Assembly (NCBI GenBank): GCA_002381125.1
Contig: DFUT01000023.1
Location: 1-17,003 of the forward strand
Direction of reading: 5' to 3'
Length of the DNA: 17,003 nucleotides
From: Bacteroidales bacterium UBA4179
Lineage (GTDB): Bacteria; Bacteroidota; Bacteroidia; Bacteroidales; Dysgonomonadaceae
Below are positions 6,620-14,014 of the stretch, piece by piece. A program made the position numbers and the translations under genes. The notes beneath the pieces were generated by a model. That model had not been told where the DNA came from and did not search any database. It saw nothing but the letters and a program-made list of their open reading frames with translations. How positions within the stretch are numbered: the stretch's first letter is position 1; each line of letters opens with the position of its first letter.

Positions 6620-7573
6620 ATGAATTTACAGAGCAAGATAGCCGCTATTCTGTTGTTTGTATTGGGAATGATCACGTATGAAGGTTGCGACTCATTGATC
6701 TATGAAGACATGAGTGATTGCCCTCAAGGTGTATATGTGAAATTTTATTCCAAAACCCCTTGTGATGTAGATTCTCTTTATCCGGTCGATATCAAGGATT
6801 TACGCATATACGTCTTCGATGCAAATGATGTATTTGTTACGGAGTATGCGGTAACAAACGTAACCTTATCCAAAAATTACGAATACTATATTCCCATTGA
6901 ACCTCACGGTTTGTATTCGTTTGTTGCCTGGTCGGGGATCAATGAACGTTATACGATGAAACCGTTGCAACCCGGCAAAACCACCAAAGATGAAGCCTTG
7001 CTGCAATTGAAGCGTTCGGCAGAAATTGCTGAAAACCTGGAAGGCACAGAATTATATATGGGAACGAGCCCATCGGTGTTGTTGCCCGATCCCCAAGAAT
7101 ACGGTTCGTATTATGCACATACTGCCGTCAACATGCTGGAACTCACCAATCGTGTTCAGGTGATTGTGGAAGGTTTTGCCCATCCCGAAGATTATATGGT
7201 GTATCTGAGCATCCGCAATGGCGATTATACGGTTAAGGGAAATATCTTCCCGGGTGGAAATCTCAAGTATTATCCTTCGGAAATTTCGTATGAAGATAAC
7301 CTGCTTACTGCCAACTTCACAACCCTGAAGCTCGAAACGGGATTTGACGATTGGCTTTATTTGCAAACAAAAAGCGGGGAGACCGTTTTTTATCAGGAAG
7401 ATTTCTTGGGAACGATTTTGATGCAAAATCCCGAGATAAATTTGAATTGTGATCACGATTTTGTCATTCGTTTCAAAGTGAAAGAAGATGAGGGTACTTA
7501 CGTAGTAGTGGGGGTATGGGTGAACGACTGGCAGATACACACTTATCCGACAGGGGTGGACACTGATCTATAG
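6620..7573 (+). CDS. FimB/Mfa2-family fimbrial anchor lipoprotein
   Basis: This 317-aa protein has a hydrophobic signal (1-22) ending at Cys23 (ITYEGC, a loose lipobox). The family-typical start CPQGVYVKFYSKTPCD (34-49) follows, then VDIKDLRIYVFDANDVFV. The C-terminal strand VVGVWVNDWQIH resembles other FimB/Mfa2 (PF08842) proteins. In P. gingivalis, Mfa2 and FimB anchor the fimbria in the outer membrane and limit its length, and the same role fits here from gene order right after the fimbrillin. Two tandem in-frame TAG stops end the gene (7571-7576). Its start ATG has no Shine-Dalgarno sequence, only an A-rich upstream region, as is normal for Bacteroidota. Confidence 0.85.
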   Translation: MNLQSKIAAILLFVLGMITYEGCDSLIYEDMSDCPQGVYVKFYSKTPCDVDSLYPVDIKDLRIYVFDANDVFVTEYAVTNVTLSKNYEYYIPIEPHGLYSFVAWSGINERYTMKPLQPGKTTKDEALLQLKRSAEIAENLEGTELYMGTSPSVLLPDPQEYGSYYAHTAVNMLELTNRVQVIVEGFAHPEDYMVYLSIRNGDYTVKGNIFPGGNLKYYPSEISYEDNLLTANFTTLKLETGFDDWLYLQTKSGETVFYQEDFLGTILMQNPEINLNCDHDFVIRFKVKEDEGTYVVVGVWVNDWQIHTYPTGVDTDL

Positions 7574-7628
7574 TAGATTGATGATGTTGAAAACAATGTG
7601 CAGTAACCATGCAATAACAATATAAGGT

Positions 7629-9407
7629 ATGAAAAAATCGATTTTTTCCGGGATACTTCTCCTATCGGTGCTGACGGGTTGTATCTATGACGAAGGGCCT
7701 GACTGCGAAAATGAAACCGCCGGAGAAACGTATTTGGCTGTGAGGTCGTCATCCATTACTTTTCCTATAGCAAACGGAGAGCCGGAATCGATTACGCTGA
7801 ATACCCTTCGGATTATCGTTTTTTCTCAAGCAACCGGCAGGGTGGTAACCAATAAGGTTTTCGATATTTCAGATCATGAACCGCCCACGGCAGATAACGG
7901 TTGGGTAGTCGATTTTTCAGATATCGTGGTGGAAACAAAACCCGGGGAGAGTATCGTCTATGTGATCCTGAATGAAGATGTGTCGGCCGTAAGCGGAAAA
8001 TCGCTCGCAGGAGAACTCAATCGGTTGTCAACCTTGGCCGATATGAACACGTTGGTGAATACGCCTTTGTCGTATGCCGCTCCGTTGATGGTGGAATATG
8101 AAAGTGACGGGGTGACGCCAAAAGAACCGCCTTTTGTCATGTCAACCTTCGGCGAATGTGATATTCCCGAGGGTCGCACCGCAGCCGATCCCTATTTGGC
8201 TGATCTGAGAGGTCCTTCGGAAGGACAGAGCGGCTTTGAACTGGATCGGACAATGGCAAAGGTTACCATCGCGAGTGTATCGAATCGTCCGATGTATGAA
8301 GGACAAACAACCGACAATGTAGCCACGAGTTATATTTTCATTCTGAAAATGGGGCTGGTAAATGTTCCCATGCACTACTTGTGGTCGCCAAACAGGTCAC
8401 AAACCGAAGGCTACCCCGTACCTGCATATACGGGCAGCTATCAGACGTTGGATTTTGGTTTGGAAGATCCGGAGAAGGGGTATTATGATCGAACGTGGGA
8501 CGGCAATCTTGCACTGATTCTCACGGCTGATGCTTATGAAATCAATGCGCTCAAAGATTCGGTGGTATGGTATAGCGGTAAGGCGGAGGGAAAAAAATCC
8601 TATACCCTTAATAAAACCGATTTGGATAATTTAATATATACGTATTCCGGCAATTATAACAACCAGCCGTGGTACGACAAATATAATGGAGGAACACCGC
8701 CGATTCTGGAACTCAACGCGGGAAATTTCTTCGATTTTATGGAAGAGGAGTTTCAATCGGCATCGCCGGATGATTTTCTTCCCGTTTCATACGATTATTT
8801 CAATGAAAATATCACACCCGATATGACGGGTGGAAATTGGGATATGAATATAGAAAACATTTCGTTTTATGTGCCGGAACATATTTTGGCCGACAAAACT
8901 TCACCGGCAAATGCAACAAAATTGTATGTGAAAGCATCTATGGCATCGGCTCCGGATACCATTTCTGCAGAAATGGGAAATCAGGTGACTTGGAATCCCA
9001 CCACATGGGGCGATTGGGTATATGCACTGAAGCCGGGAGGAACCGAAAGCATCACAAAAGTAGAAGCCAATGCTATATGGGGTTTTGAGAGGGATACGGT
9101 TCCTCACCTCAAAAGTAACGGGCAAATCGAGTATATCCCCATTATTCGGCATTATTGGAAAGCAGGAATACGCTATCGTTATGGGCAACGTACGGGAAAT
9201 CTGGCACATGCCGAATTCGCATACATCTCCGACAGCCAAGATATTCACGAATTTTATCTGCCCATATGCAATGGACCGGCCGAAACCGTCGACTACAATA
9301 TTTACCGCAATCACGAATACCGGTTTTCTGTTCATGCCATTGAAGCTTGGGTACAAACACTCAGCAGAGTTGCGACGGGAGACAATATTGTTTTACAAAT
9401 GGAATAA
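7629..9407 (+). CDS. Large fimbrillin-like lipoprotein, probable accessory or tip fimbrial subunit
   Basis: This 592-aa protein has a clear lipoprotein signal (LTGC, Cys18). Its motifs parallel those of the neighbouring fimbrillin: SITLNTLRIIVFSQATGRVV resembles the fimbrillin TVTVFLVNEAKRVV strand, FELDRTMAKVTIASV resembles VNVERVVARAMLTVV, and YNIYRNHEYRFSVHAIEAW resembles the C-terminal VRNQVYHAHIDAF strand. It is longer than the shaft subunit, with an extra central region (about 230-460) that could form an adhesive domain. Position after the anchor gene matches the accessory/tip genes (mfa3-5, fimC-E) of P. gingivalis. I cannot assign it to one of these. The motif similarity is seen directly; tip location is inferred. 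It starts 55 bp after the anchor gene, so it is probably in the same operon. Confidence 0.68.
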   Translation: MKKSIFSGILLLSVLTGCIYDEGPDCENETAGETYLAVRSSSITFPIANGEPESITLNTLRIIVFSQATGRVVTNKVFDISDHEPPTADNGWVVDFSDIVVETKPGESIVYVILNEDVSAVSGKSLAGELNRLSTLADMNTLVNTPLSYAAPLMVEYESDGVTPKEPPFVMSTFGECDIPEGRTAADPYLADLRGPSEGQSGFELDRTMAKVTIASVSNRPMYEGQTTDNVATSYIFILKMGLVNVPMHYLWSPNRSQTEGYPVPAYTGSYQTLDFGLEDPEKGYYDRTWDGNLALILTADAYEINALKDSVVWYSGKAEGKKSYTLNKTDLDNLIYTYSGNYNNQPWYDKYNGGTPPILELNAGNFFDFMEEEFQSASPDDFLPVSYDYFNENITPDMTGGNWDMNIENISFYVPEHILADKTSPANATKLYVKASMASAPDTISAEMGNQVTWNPTTWGDWVYALKPGGTESITKVEANAIWGFERDTVPHLKSNGQIEYIPIIRHYWKAGIRYRYGQRTGNLAHAEFAYISDSQDIHEFYLPICNGPAETVDYNIYRNHEYRFSVHAIEAWVQTLSRVATGDNIVLQME

Positions 9408-9461
9408 TGCTTTAACGCAGAAGAATCGTTGTTTATTTTTTAAAGTATCATTGTATGTTTA

Positions 9462-9938
9462 ATGACTCTTAACATAATGAAAGCGGATGATTCAAGAGAT
9501 TCTTCTGTTGTTTATACGAATGTTTCGGAATGCATTGTACGTTTTGCCGATGGCGAACAAAAAATCATTTCAAGTCAAAAATCGGGCGATTTATTGATAG
9601 TGTACATTATGAAATATAAATCGGATGAATTGAGTTTTGCTGAATTGGTGCTGAAGAACTATCGAAGTTCGAAAACCGTAGATGATTTATCGGTTCGCTG
9701 TGGATATCGATCGACGAAGACATTTACACGTCATTTCAAAAAAAATTTCGATACGACGCCCAAACAGTGGCTGTTGATGATGAAAAAAAATGAAGTGATT
9801 TACTATCTGAAAAACACCGATTATACCTTCAAAAAAATAGCCGCACTTTTGGGTTTTGCAAGCGTCTCTCATTTATGGGATTTTTGTATCAAAAAGGTTG
9901 GTATGAATCCTACCGAAATACGCAGTCAAAAAGAGTAG
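9462..9938 (+). CDS. Small AraC-family transcriptional regulator at end of fimbrial operon
   Basis: This 158-aa protein is little more than an AraC DNA-binding domain. The first helix-turn-helix lies at about 70-105 (VDDLSVRCGYRSTKTFTRHFKKNFDTTPKQW) and the second at about 121-153 (FKKIAALLGFASVSHLWDFCIKKVGMNPTEI). The N-terminal 65 residues show no recognisable effector-binding domain or transmembrane segment, so it is a soluble regulator that may act constitutively or through partner proteins. It follows the tip-subunit gene by 54 bp in the same direction, which suggests co-transcription and feedback on fimbrial expression (inference). A weak -7-like TATGTTTA (9454-9461) abuts the start; if used, Met6 at 9477 would be the better start. 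Its stop codon directly abuts that of the convergent gene. Confidence 0.82.
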   Translation: MTLNIMKADDSRDSSVVYTNVSECIVRFADGEQKIISSQKSGDLLIVYIMKYKSDELSFAELVLKNYRSSKTVDDLSVRCGYRSTKTFTRHFKKNFDTTPKQWLLMMKKNEVIYYLKNTDYTFKKIAALLGFASVSHLWDFCIKKVGMNPTEIRSQKE

Positions 9939-10808
9939 TTATTCGGTTTGTTTGCTCAATAGGTAGCGAATGAGGACTTCGCTTTTTTCCTTTTCGAATT
10001 TCAGGCGTTCGATTTCGAGCAGCAGCGAGGAGAGTTCGTACGATTGGGCAATGGCTTCTTTTTCTTTGTTCGACAGGCGTTTCGATAGGGTTCGTTTGCC
10101 AATGAAATGCACCGTGATGGGGTGGTCTTTGAAGGTATAAACGAATTGGGCCACGCCGTTTTCATTCTCTCCGCTGTAGCGCACAATCTCGTAACTTGCG
10201 GTAAGGGTGCTGAAACGGTAATTCAGTCCTTCGGAAGTGACGGGAAGGGTTTCGGCATATTCGCCTTCGGGAAGGCTGACTCTGATGTGGTTGTGATGGA
10301 TATTGCTGCCAACAACAACACTTTCGAGGTAAAGGTTGCCCTTTTCCTGTACTCCCGACCGTACCGTATTTTGATAAAGCGTTTGGCTCAGCGGGTAAAT
10401 TTTGGGAATGTAATCGCCAAATTCCTGGTATTCTTCATCGCGAACGTAATCGAATTTCAACAGCATGACTTTCAGCGTGTCGTAATTTACCTGAAGCATG
10501 GAATCGCAAAAGGCAATGTTGCGCTGGTTTTCGGCTAAACGCACATCCTGCATCAATGCAAAGCCGGCTTTGATCTCTTTAAAAGCTTTAGGAAATTTTA
10601 TTTTTATACTGTCGATCTGTCTTTTAGCCAAATCATAATTGCCTTCTTCATAAGCTTGTTGAGCGGCATTGAGGTAATCTTTGGCCTTTTTTTGATGGCT
10701 TTGGGAACACGCCATGAGTAGAAACAATCCGATAAAGATTTTATAAAAAACGGGTGCGGCCAAAAAATGGGTTGTCGAATGAAGCGATTTTATCTTTTTC
10801 TCTGCCAT
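9939..10808 (-). CDS. Bacteroidales lipoprotein of unknown function
   Basis: I do not recognise this 289-aa protein as a named family. It has a lipoprotein signal (FYKIFIGLFLLMAC, Cys34) after an unusually long 20-residue polar N-terminal stretch. A TPR-like helical pair follows (about 40-80: AKDYLNAAQQAYEEGNYDLAKRQIDSIKIKFPKAFKEI). A middle part (150-245) is rich in beta strands, and a charged C-terminal coiled coil lies at about 247-289. It is likely anchored to a membrane facing the periplasm. A promoter -7 box TACATTTG lies just upstream, so it is probably transcribed on its own rather than with mgtE, whose probable terminator lies in the gap. The 3' end abuts the convergent araC-type gene with no spacer. 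Confidence 0.72.
   Translation of the reverse strand: MAEKKIKSLHSTTHFLAAPVFYKIFIGLFLLMACSQSHQKKAKDYLNAAQQAYEEGNYDLAKRQIDSIKIKFPKAFKEIKAGFALMQDVRLAENQRNIAFCDSMLQVNYDTLKVMLLKFDYVRDEEYQEFGDYIPKIYPLSQTLYQNTVRSGVQEKGNLYLESVVVGSNIHHNHIRVSLPEGEYAETLPVTSEGLNYRFSTLTASYEIVRYSGENENGVAQFVYTFKDHPITVHFIGKRTLSKRLSNKEKEAIAQSYELSSLLLEIERLKFEKEKSEVLIRYLLSKQTE
9965..9988 (+). terminator. Candidate terminator of the fimbrial/araC transcript, inside the convergent gene
   Basis: AGCGAA (9965-9970) pairs with TTCGCT (9978-9983), followed by a T-run to 9988. It lies 27 bp after the regulator stop codon. Because the convergent gene starts its 3' end at 9939, this signal overlaps that gene's last codons on the opposite strand. 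The stem is only 6 bp, so the call is tentative. Confidence 0.45.
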
Positions 10809-10828
10809 GTTTCGTTTCGTAAGTGATG

Positions 10829-10859
10829 CAAATGTACAAAATATATTGGCAGTAAAACA
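10829..10859 (-). promoter_or_regulatory. Candidate promoter of the lipoprotein gene
   Basis: On the minus strand a perfect -7 box TACATTTG (10836 down to 10829) is preceded at 19 bp by TGTT (10859-10856), a 3-of-4 match to the TTTG -33 box. The start codon at 10808 lies 20 bp downstream, giving a short leader. Confidence 0.5.
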
Positions 10860-10899
10860 GGGTCGTAAATCGCATTTATTGCAATTTTACAAATTGTAA

Positions 10900-10930
10900 C
10901 AAAAAAACCGAATGGGAACACGCTTTTTTG
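10900..10930 (-). terminator. Candidate terminator of mgtE
   Basis: Reading the minus strand directly after the mgtE stop codon, the segment 10930-10922 (C, six A, G, C) can pair with 10908-10900 across a loop of about 13 nt, with the 3' arm being a seven-T run. The stem is A/T-rich and includes a G-U pair, so strength is uncertain. A separate 13-nt palindrome TTACAA-A-TTGTAA lies next to it at 10887-10899. Confidence 0.4.
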
Positions 10931-12271
10931 CTACAAACCCAAAAAGTGGGTAGCCAGCGAAAAATAGATCACGATGCCGAGGATATCGGCAATGGAGGTA
11001 ATCAGCGGGGCACTGGCTGTTGCGGGGTCGAGTTTCAATTTCGTGAAAATAAACGGCAACAGCAAGCCGACCAAACTGCCAATCATTACAACCGAAACCA
11101 TGGTAAGGGCAACGATATAAATAATTTCGGGTGATCGGAATTTAGCTATCGCCGCGACACCGATGGCCATTGTGATTCCCAGTAGAAAGGAAACGATAAA
11201 TTCTTTTCCTACCAACTTGTACCAATCTTTCAAGTGGACATCGCCTGTGGCAAGCGAACGAATCATGAGCGATGCCGTTTGCGATCCGGCATTTCCTGCA
11301 CTGTCGATGATAAGGGGGAGAAAAAAGACGAGTGAAACTACCGATTGGATCACGCTTTCGAAACGTGCAAGAACCGCACCGGAAAAAAGGTTCACGAAAA
11401 GCAATGCCGTGAGCCAGAAAATGCGTTCCTTGTATAAAATGAAAGTGGATGTTTGAAGGGGATTGATAATTGGTTTTTGCAATGAACCGAATTTGAGGAA
11501 ATCTTCGGTTGATTCTTCTTCAACCACGTCCATGATATCGTCGAAAGTCACGATACCCAACAAAATTCCCTCCTCGTTTACTACCGGCAAAGAAGCTCTG
11601 TCGTAATCTTTGAAAACACGGATAGCCATTTCCTGATCCTCCATTGCGTTGAGTGCCACGAAACGACGATCCATGAGTTCCGAAACGGTTTGGTTGGGCG
11701 AGGCAAGAATGATGTCTTTGATTTGAATGTCGTCAAGCAGTTTCCAATTCTTGTCTACGACATAAATACTGTCGATGGTTTCGCAATTTTTGCCGTATTG
11801 CCTGATGTGTGCAAATACTTCTTCAATGGTATAGTGGGGCTTTACGGCAACATAATTGGGTGTCATCAAACGTCCGATACTGTTTTCGGGATACCCGAGC
11901 AGATGGGTTGCGATTTTTCGTTCGTCGTCGGATAAAAGTTGGATCAGCTGTTGGGTGACTTTTCCGGGCAATTCCTCGAAAAAGGCGGTCCGGTCGTCCG
12001 GGTCGAGGTCGTTCAGCAAATCCGAAAGCTTATGGATGTTTTGAGCCAGCCCTTCGATGATTTGTTCTTGATTTTCGTGCGAGAGGTGTTGGAAGGTCTT
12101 TTTGGCTTGTTCTCTGTTGAGTAAACGAAACAACACCACATCGTCGCCTTCGTCCGAATCTTTGATGCATTGTGCCACATCAAAGGGATCCAATTCGTTT
12201 AACGATTGTTTTAGGGTTTTCCAGTTTTTCTTATCGATAAGATCCCGGAAGTTGAGTTTAATGTTTACCAT
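10931..12271 (-). CDS. mgtE: MgtE family magnesium transporter
   Basis: This 446-aa protein has the full MgtE layout: a cytosolic helical N domain (about 25-130, with LNDLDPDDRTAFFEELP), two CBS domains (about 135-190 and 198-255, ending ILLGIVTFDDIMDVVEEE), a connecting helix and a five-helix membrane domain (283-446). Pore-region signatures are present: DSAGNAGSQTASLMIRSLATG (323-343) and DPATASAPLITSIADILG (415-432), where Asp429 corresponds by motif to the ion-selecting Asp of characterised MgtE. In the known family, Mg2+ binding by the N and CBS domains closes the channel when internal Mg2+ is high. A perfect Shine-Dalgarno sequence (AAGGAGG, 12286-12280) sits 8 nt before the ATG, which is rare in this phylum, and the leader is structured. 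Confidence 0.95.
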   Translation of the reverse strand: MVNIKLNFRDLIDKKNWKTLKQSLNELDPFDVAQCIKDSDEGDDVVLFRLLNREQAKKTFQHLSHENQEQIIEGLAQNIHKLSDLLNDLDPDDRTAFFEELPGKVTQQLIQLLSDDERKIATHLLGYPENSIGRLMTPNYVAVKPHYTIEEVFAHIRQYGKNCETIDSIYVVDKNWKLLDDIQIKDIILASPNQTVSELMDRRFVALNAMEDQEMAIRVFKDYDRASLPVVNEEGILLGIVTFDDIMDVVEEESTEDFLKFGSLQKPIINPLQTSTFILYKERIFWLTALLFVNLFSGAVLARFESVIQSVVSLVFFLPLIIDSAGNAGSQTASLMIRSLATGDVHLKDWYKLVGKEFIVSFLLGITMAIGVAAIAKFRSPEIIYIVALTMVSVVMIGSLVGLLLPFIFTKLKLDPATASAPLITSIADILGIVIYFSLATHFLGL

Positions 12272-12404
12272 GATTCATGCCTCCTTACTTTTTTACTGTA
12301 AAGAGACATCGAATCCCTTTACAGAAGTTGTCTGTACTTGAAATTATTAGGATACGGATCGTCGTCCATCGATTAATAATTTAATTTTTGTGGTTTGTGG
12401 TTTG
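12272..12404 (-). promoter_or_regulatory. Structured mgtE 5' leader with perfect Shine-Dalgarno
   Basis: Read on the minus strand, three possible stems precede the gene. The arms 12382-12374 and 12349-12341 pair over 9 bp. ACAGA/TCTGT pairs 12335-12331 with 12325-12321. An 11-bp stem (one G-U pair) joins 12324-12314 to 12306-12296. The second and third share bases 12321-12324, so they cannot form together. After the third stem come a short A-run and AAGGAGG at 12286-12280, 8 nt before the start. This layout would suit translational control by Mg2+ or another signal. I do not recognise it as a known M-box. Confidence 0.4.
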
Positions 12405-12410
12405 AATTTG

Positions 12411-12441
12411 CAAAGGTAACCATATTTTTTCCGGAAATAAA
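12411..12441 (-). promoter_or_regulatory. Candidate mgtE promoter
   Basis: On the minus strand a perfect -7 box TACCTTTG (12418 down to 12411) is preceded at 19 bp by TTTA (12441-12438), a 3-of-4 match to the -33 box. Transcription would start near 12404, giving a leader of about 130 nt for mgtE. Confidence 0.55.
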
Positions 12442-12451
12442 ATTGCCGCAT

Positions 12452-12482
12452 TATGCCACCTGTAAGATTTATTGTAATTTTG
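12452..12482 (+). promoter_or_regulatory. Candidate promoter of the CCA nucleotidyltransferase gene
   Basis: A perfect -7 box TAATTTTG (12475-12482) is preceded at 19 bp by TATG (12452-12455), a 3-of-4 match to TTTG. Transcription would start near 12489, about 25 nt before the ATG at 12514. It diverges from the mgtE promoter. Confidence 0.55.
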
Positions 12483-12503
12483 CAATTTATCACGAATTGC
12501 AAA
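12479..12503. promoter_or_regulatory. 9-bp inverted repeat overlapping the -7 box and start site
   Basis: TTTGCAATT (12479-12487) and AATTGCAAA (12495-12503) are perfect inverted arms with a 7-bp spacer. The left arm overlaps the last four bases of the -7 box, so a protein bound here would block polymerase. In RNA started upstream it would form a hairpin ending 10 nt before the start codon. Confidence 0.5.
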
Positions 12504-12513
12504 CCCGTATTTT

Positions 12514-13944
12514 ATGAATATCCCTTACAAAGAGGTACGTAAATATTTAAATAAACCGGTTTTCAGGCTTGTTTCGCAAGTTGCCGACGAAATGAATGTG
12601 GAGTGTTATGTGATAGGAGGATACGTTCGCGATATTTTTCTTCGCAGAACGTCGAAAGATATCGATTTTGTGGTTGTGGGAAGCGGCGTAGCATTGGCGG
12701 AGGCAGTGGCAAAAAAAATGGGCAAACAGTCGAAAGTGACGGTTTATAAGAATTTTGGCACGGCACAGGTAAAATACAAAGGGTATGAATTGGAATTTGT
12801 GGGAGCACGAAAAGAATCGTATACCCACGATTCCCGAAAACCCATTGTGGAAGACGGTACGCTGGAGGACGATCTCAAACGGCGCGATTTTACGATCAAT
12901 ACGTTGGCTTTGTGCATCAATCGTGCGCGATTTGGCGAATTGGTAGATTATTTCAATGGCTTGCAGGATCTGGAAAACCGCATTATCAGAACGCCGTTGG
13001 ATCCCAATATCACGTTTAGCGACGATCCGTTGCGCATGATGCGCGCCATCAGGTTTGCGTCGCAGTTGGGATTCGATATTCATCCCGAAACATTCGACGC
13101 CATCGTGGCCAACAGGGAACGCATCTCCATTGTTTCTGCCGAACGTATTACCGATGAGCTGAACAAGATTATTCTTTCGCCGAAGCCGTCGGTAGGATTC
13201 GTTTTGCTGGAAAAAACGGGATTGCTCGATCTCGTGTTCCCCGAATTGGCCGCGTTGAAAGGGGTGGAAAATCGCGACGGGGTGCAGCATAAAGACAATT
13301 TCTATCATACGCTTGCCGTGTTGGATAATATTTCGCTCAAAACCGATAATTTGTGGTTGCGGTGGGCTGCACTGTTGCACGATATCGGCAAATCGACTAC
13401 CAAACGATGGGATCCTCAACTCGGATGGACATTTTATAATCACAATCACGCGGGAGAGAAAATGGTTCCCAAAATTTTTCGTCGACTGCGTTTGCCTTTA
13501 AACGAAAAAATGAAGTATGTGCAGAAATTGGTTTCTTTGCATATGCGGCCGATGCAGCTGGTGGACGAGCAGGTGACCGATTCGGCTGTCCGACGTTTGC
13601 TTTTTGATGCCGGCGACGATATTGACGATTTGATGATGTTGTGCGAATCCGATGTTACGACAAAAAATACGGCCAAAGCAAAGCTTTACCTTCGCAATTT
13701 TAAGATGGTAAGGAAAAAGCTCAAGGAAATTGAAGAAAAAGATCGAGTACGAAACTTTCAACCGCCTGTGGATGGATACGAGATTATGCAGACGTTTGGA
13801 TTGAGTCCGGGAAAAGAGGTGGGGATGTTGAAAGCGGCTATCAAGGAGGCCATCCTTGACGGAAAGATACCCAACGAGCACGAAGCGGCGTATCGGTTTA
13901 TGTTGGAGAAGGCAAAGGAGATGGGATTAAAACCGATCGAATAA
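12514..13944 (+). CDS. CCA-adding tRNA nucleotidyltransferase / poly(A) polymerase family, with HD domain
   Basis: This 476-aa class II nucleotidyltransferase has GGYVRD (35-40), the metal-binding DID (49-51), RRDFTINTLA (123-132) and the basic motif DPLRMMRAIRFA (171-182). An HD phosphohydrolase-type domain follows, with His265, HDIGK (289-293), HNHAGEK (310-316) and SLHMRP (341-346). Such proteins in Bacteroidota are annotated as CCA tRNA nucleotidyltransferase: they add or repair the 3'-CCA of tRNA from CTP and ATP, and the HD part may remove cyclic phosphates. A poly(A) polymerase-like role cannot be excluded by eye. It has its own promoter, divergent from mgtE. The last codons have a degenerate copy 65 bp downstream. 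Confidence 0.92.
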   Translation: MNIPYKEVRKYLNKPVFRLVSQVADEMNVECYVIGGYVRDIFLRRTSKDIDFVVVGSGVALAEAVAKKMGKQSKVTVYKNFGTAQVKYKGYELEFVGARKESYTHDSRKPIVEDGTLEDDLKRRDFTINTLALCINRARFGELVDYFNGLQDLENRIIRTPLDPNITFSDDPLRMMRAIRFASQLGFDIHPETFDAIVANRERISIVSAERITDELNKIILSPKPSVGFVLLEKTGLLDLVFPELAALKGVENRDGVQHKDNFYHTLAVLDNISLKTDNLWLRWAALLHDIGKSTTKRWDPQLGWTFYNHNHAGEKMVPKIFRRLRLPLNEKMKYVQKLVSLHMRPMQLVDEQVTDSAVRRLLFDAGDDIDDLMMLCESDVTTKNTAKAKLYLRNFKMVRKKLKEIEEKDRVRNFQPPVDGYEIMQTFGLSPGKEVGMLKAAIKEAILDGKIPNEHEAAYRFMLEKAKEMGLKPIE

Positions 13945-13987
13945 AAAGCAAAAAGAGTGCGCCGGTGCCACAGGGCATGGCATAAGC

Positions 13988-14014
13988 GGGATTAAAAACC
14001 GATTGAACAAGAAG
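13988..14014 (+). repeat. Degenerate second copy of the 3' end of the preceding gene
   Basis: The 27-nt segment from 13988 matches the gene terminus at 13923-13948, with one extra A and about three substitutions. Read in frame, the original ends GLKPIE-stop and the copy reads GLKTD-stop. The two copies start 65 bp apart. This may be a relic of an older gene end or a short duplication. Confidence 0.6.

Noticed and set aside
12547..13449. 300-codon open frame opposite the CCA nucleotidyltransferase gene
   Set aside because: The + strand protein has all catalytic motifs of its family. The antisense frame is low-complexity His/Phe/Arg-rich and unsupported.
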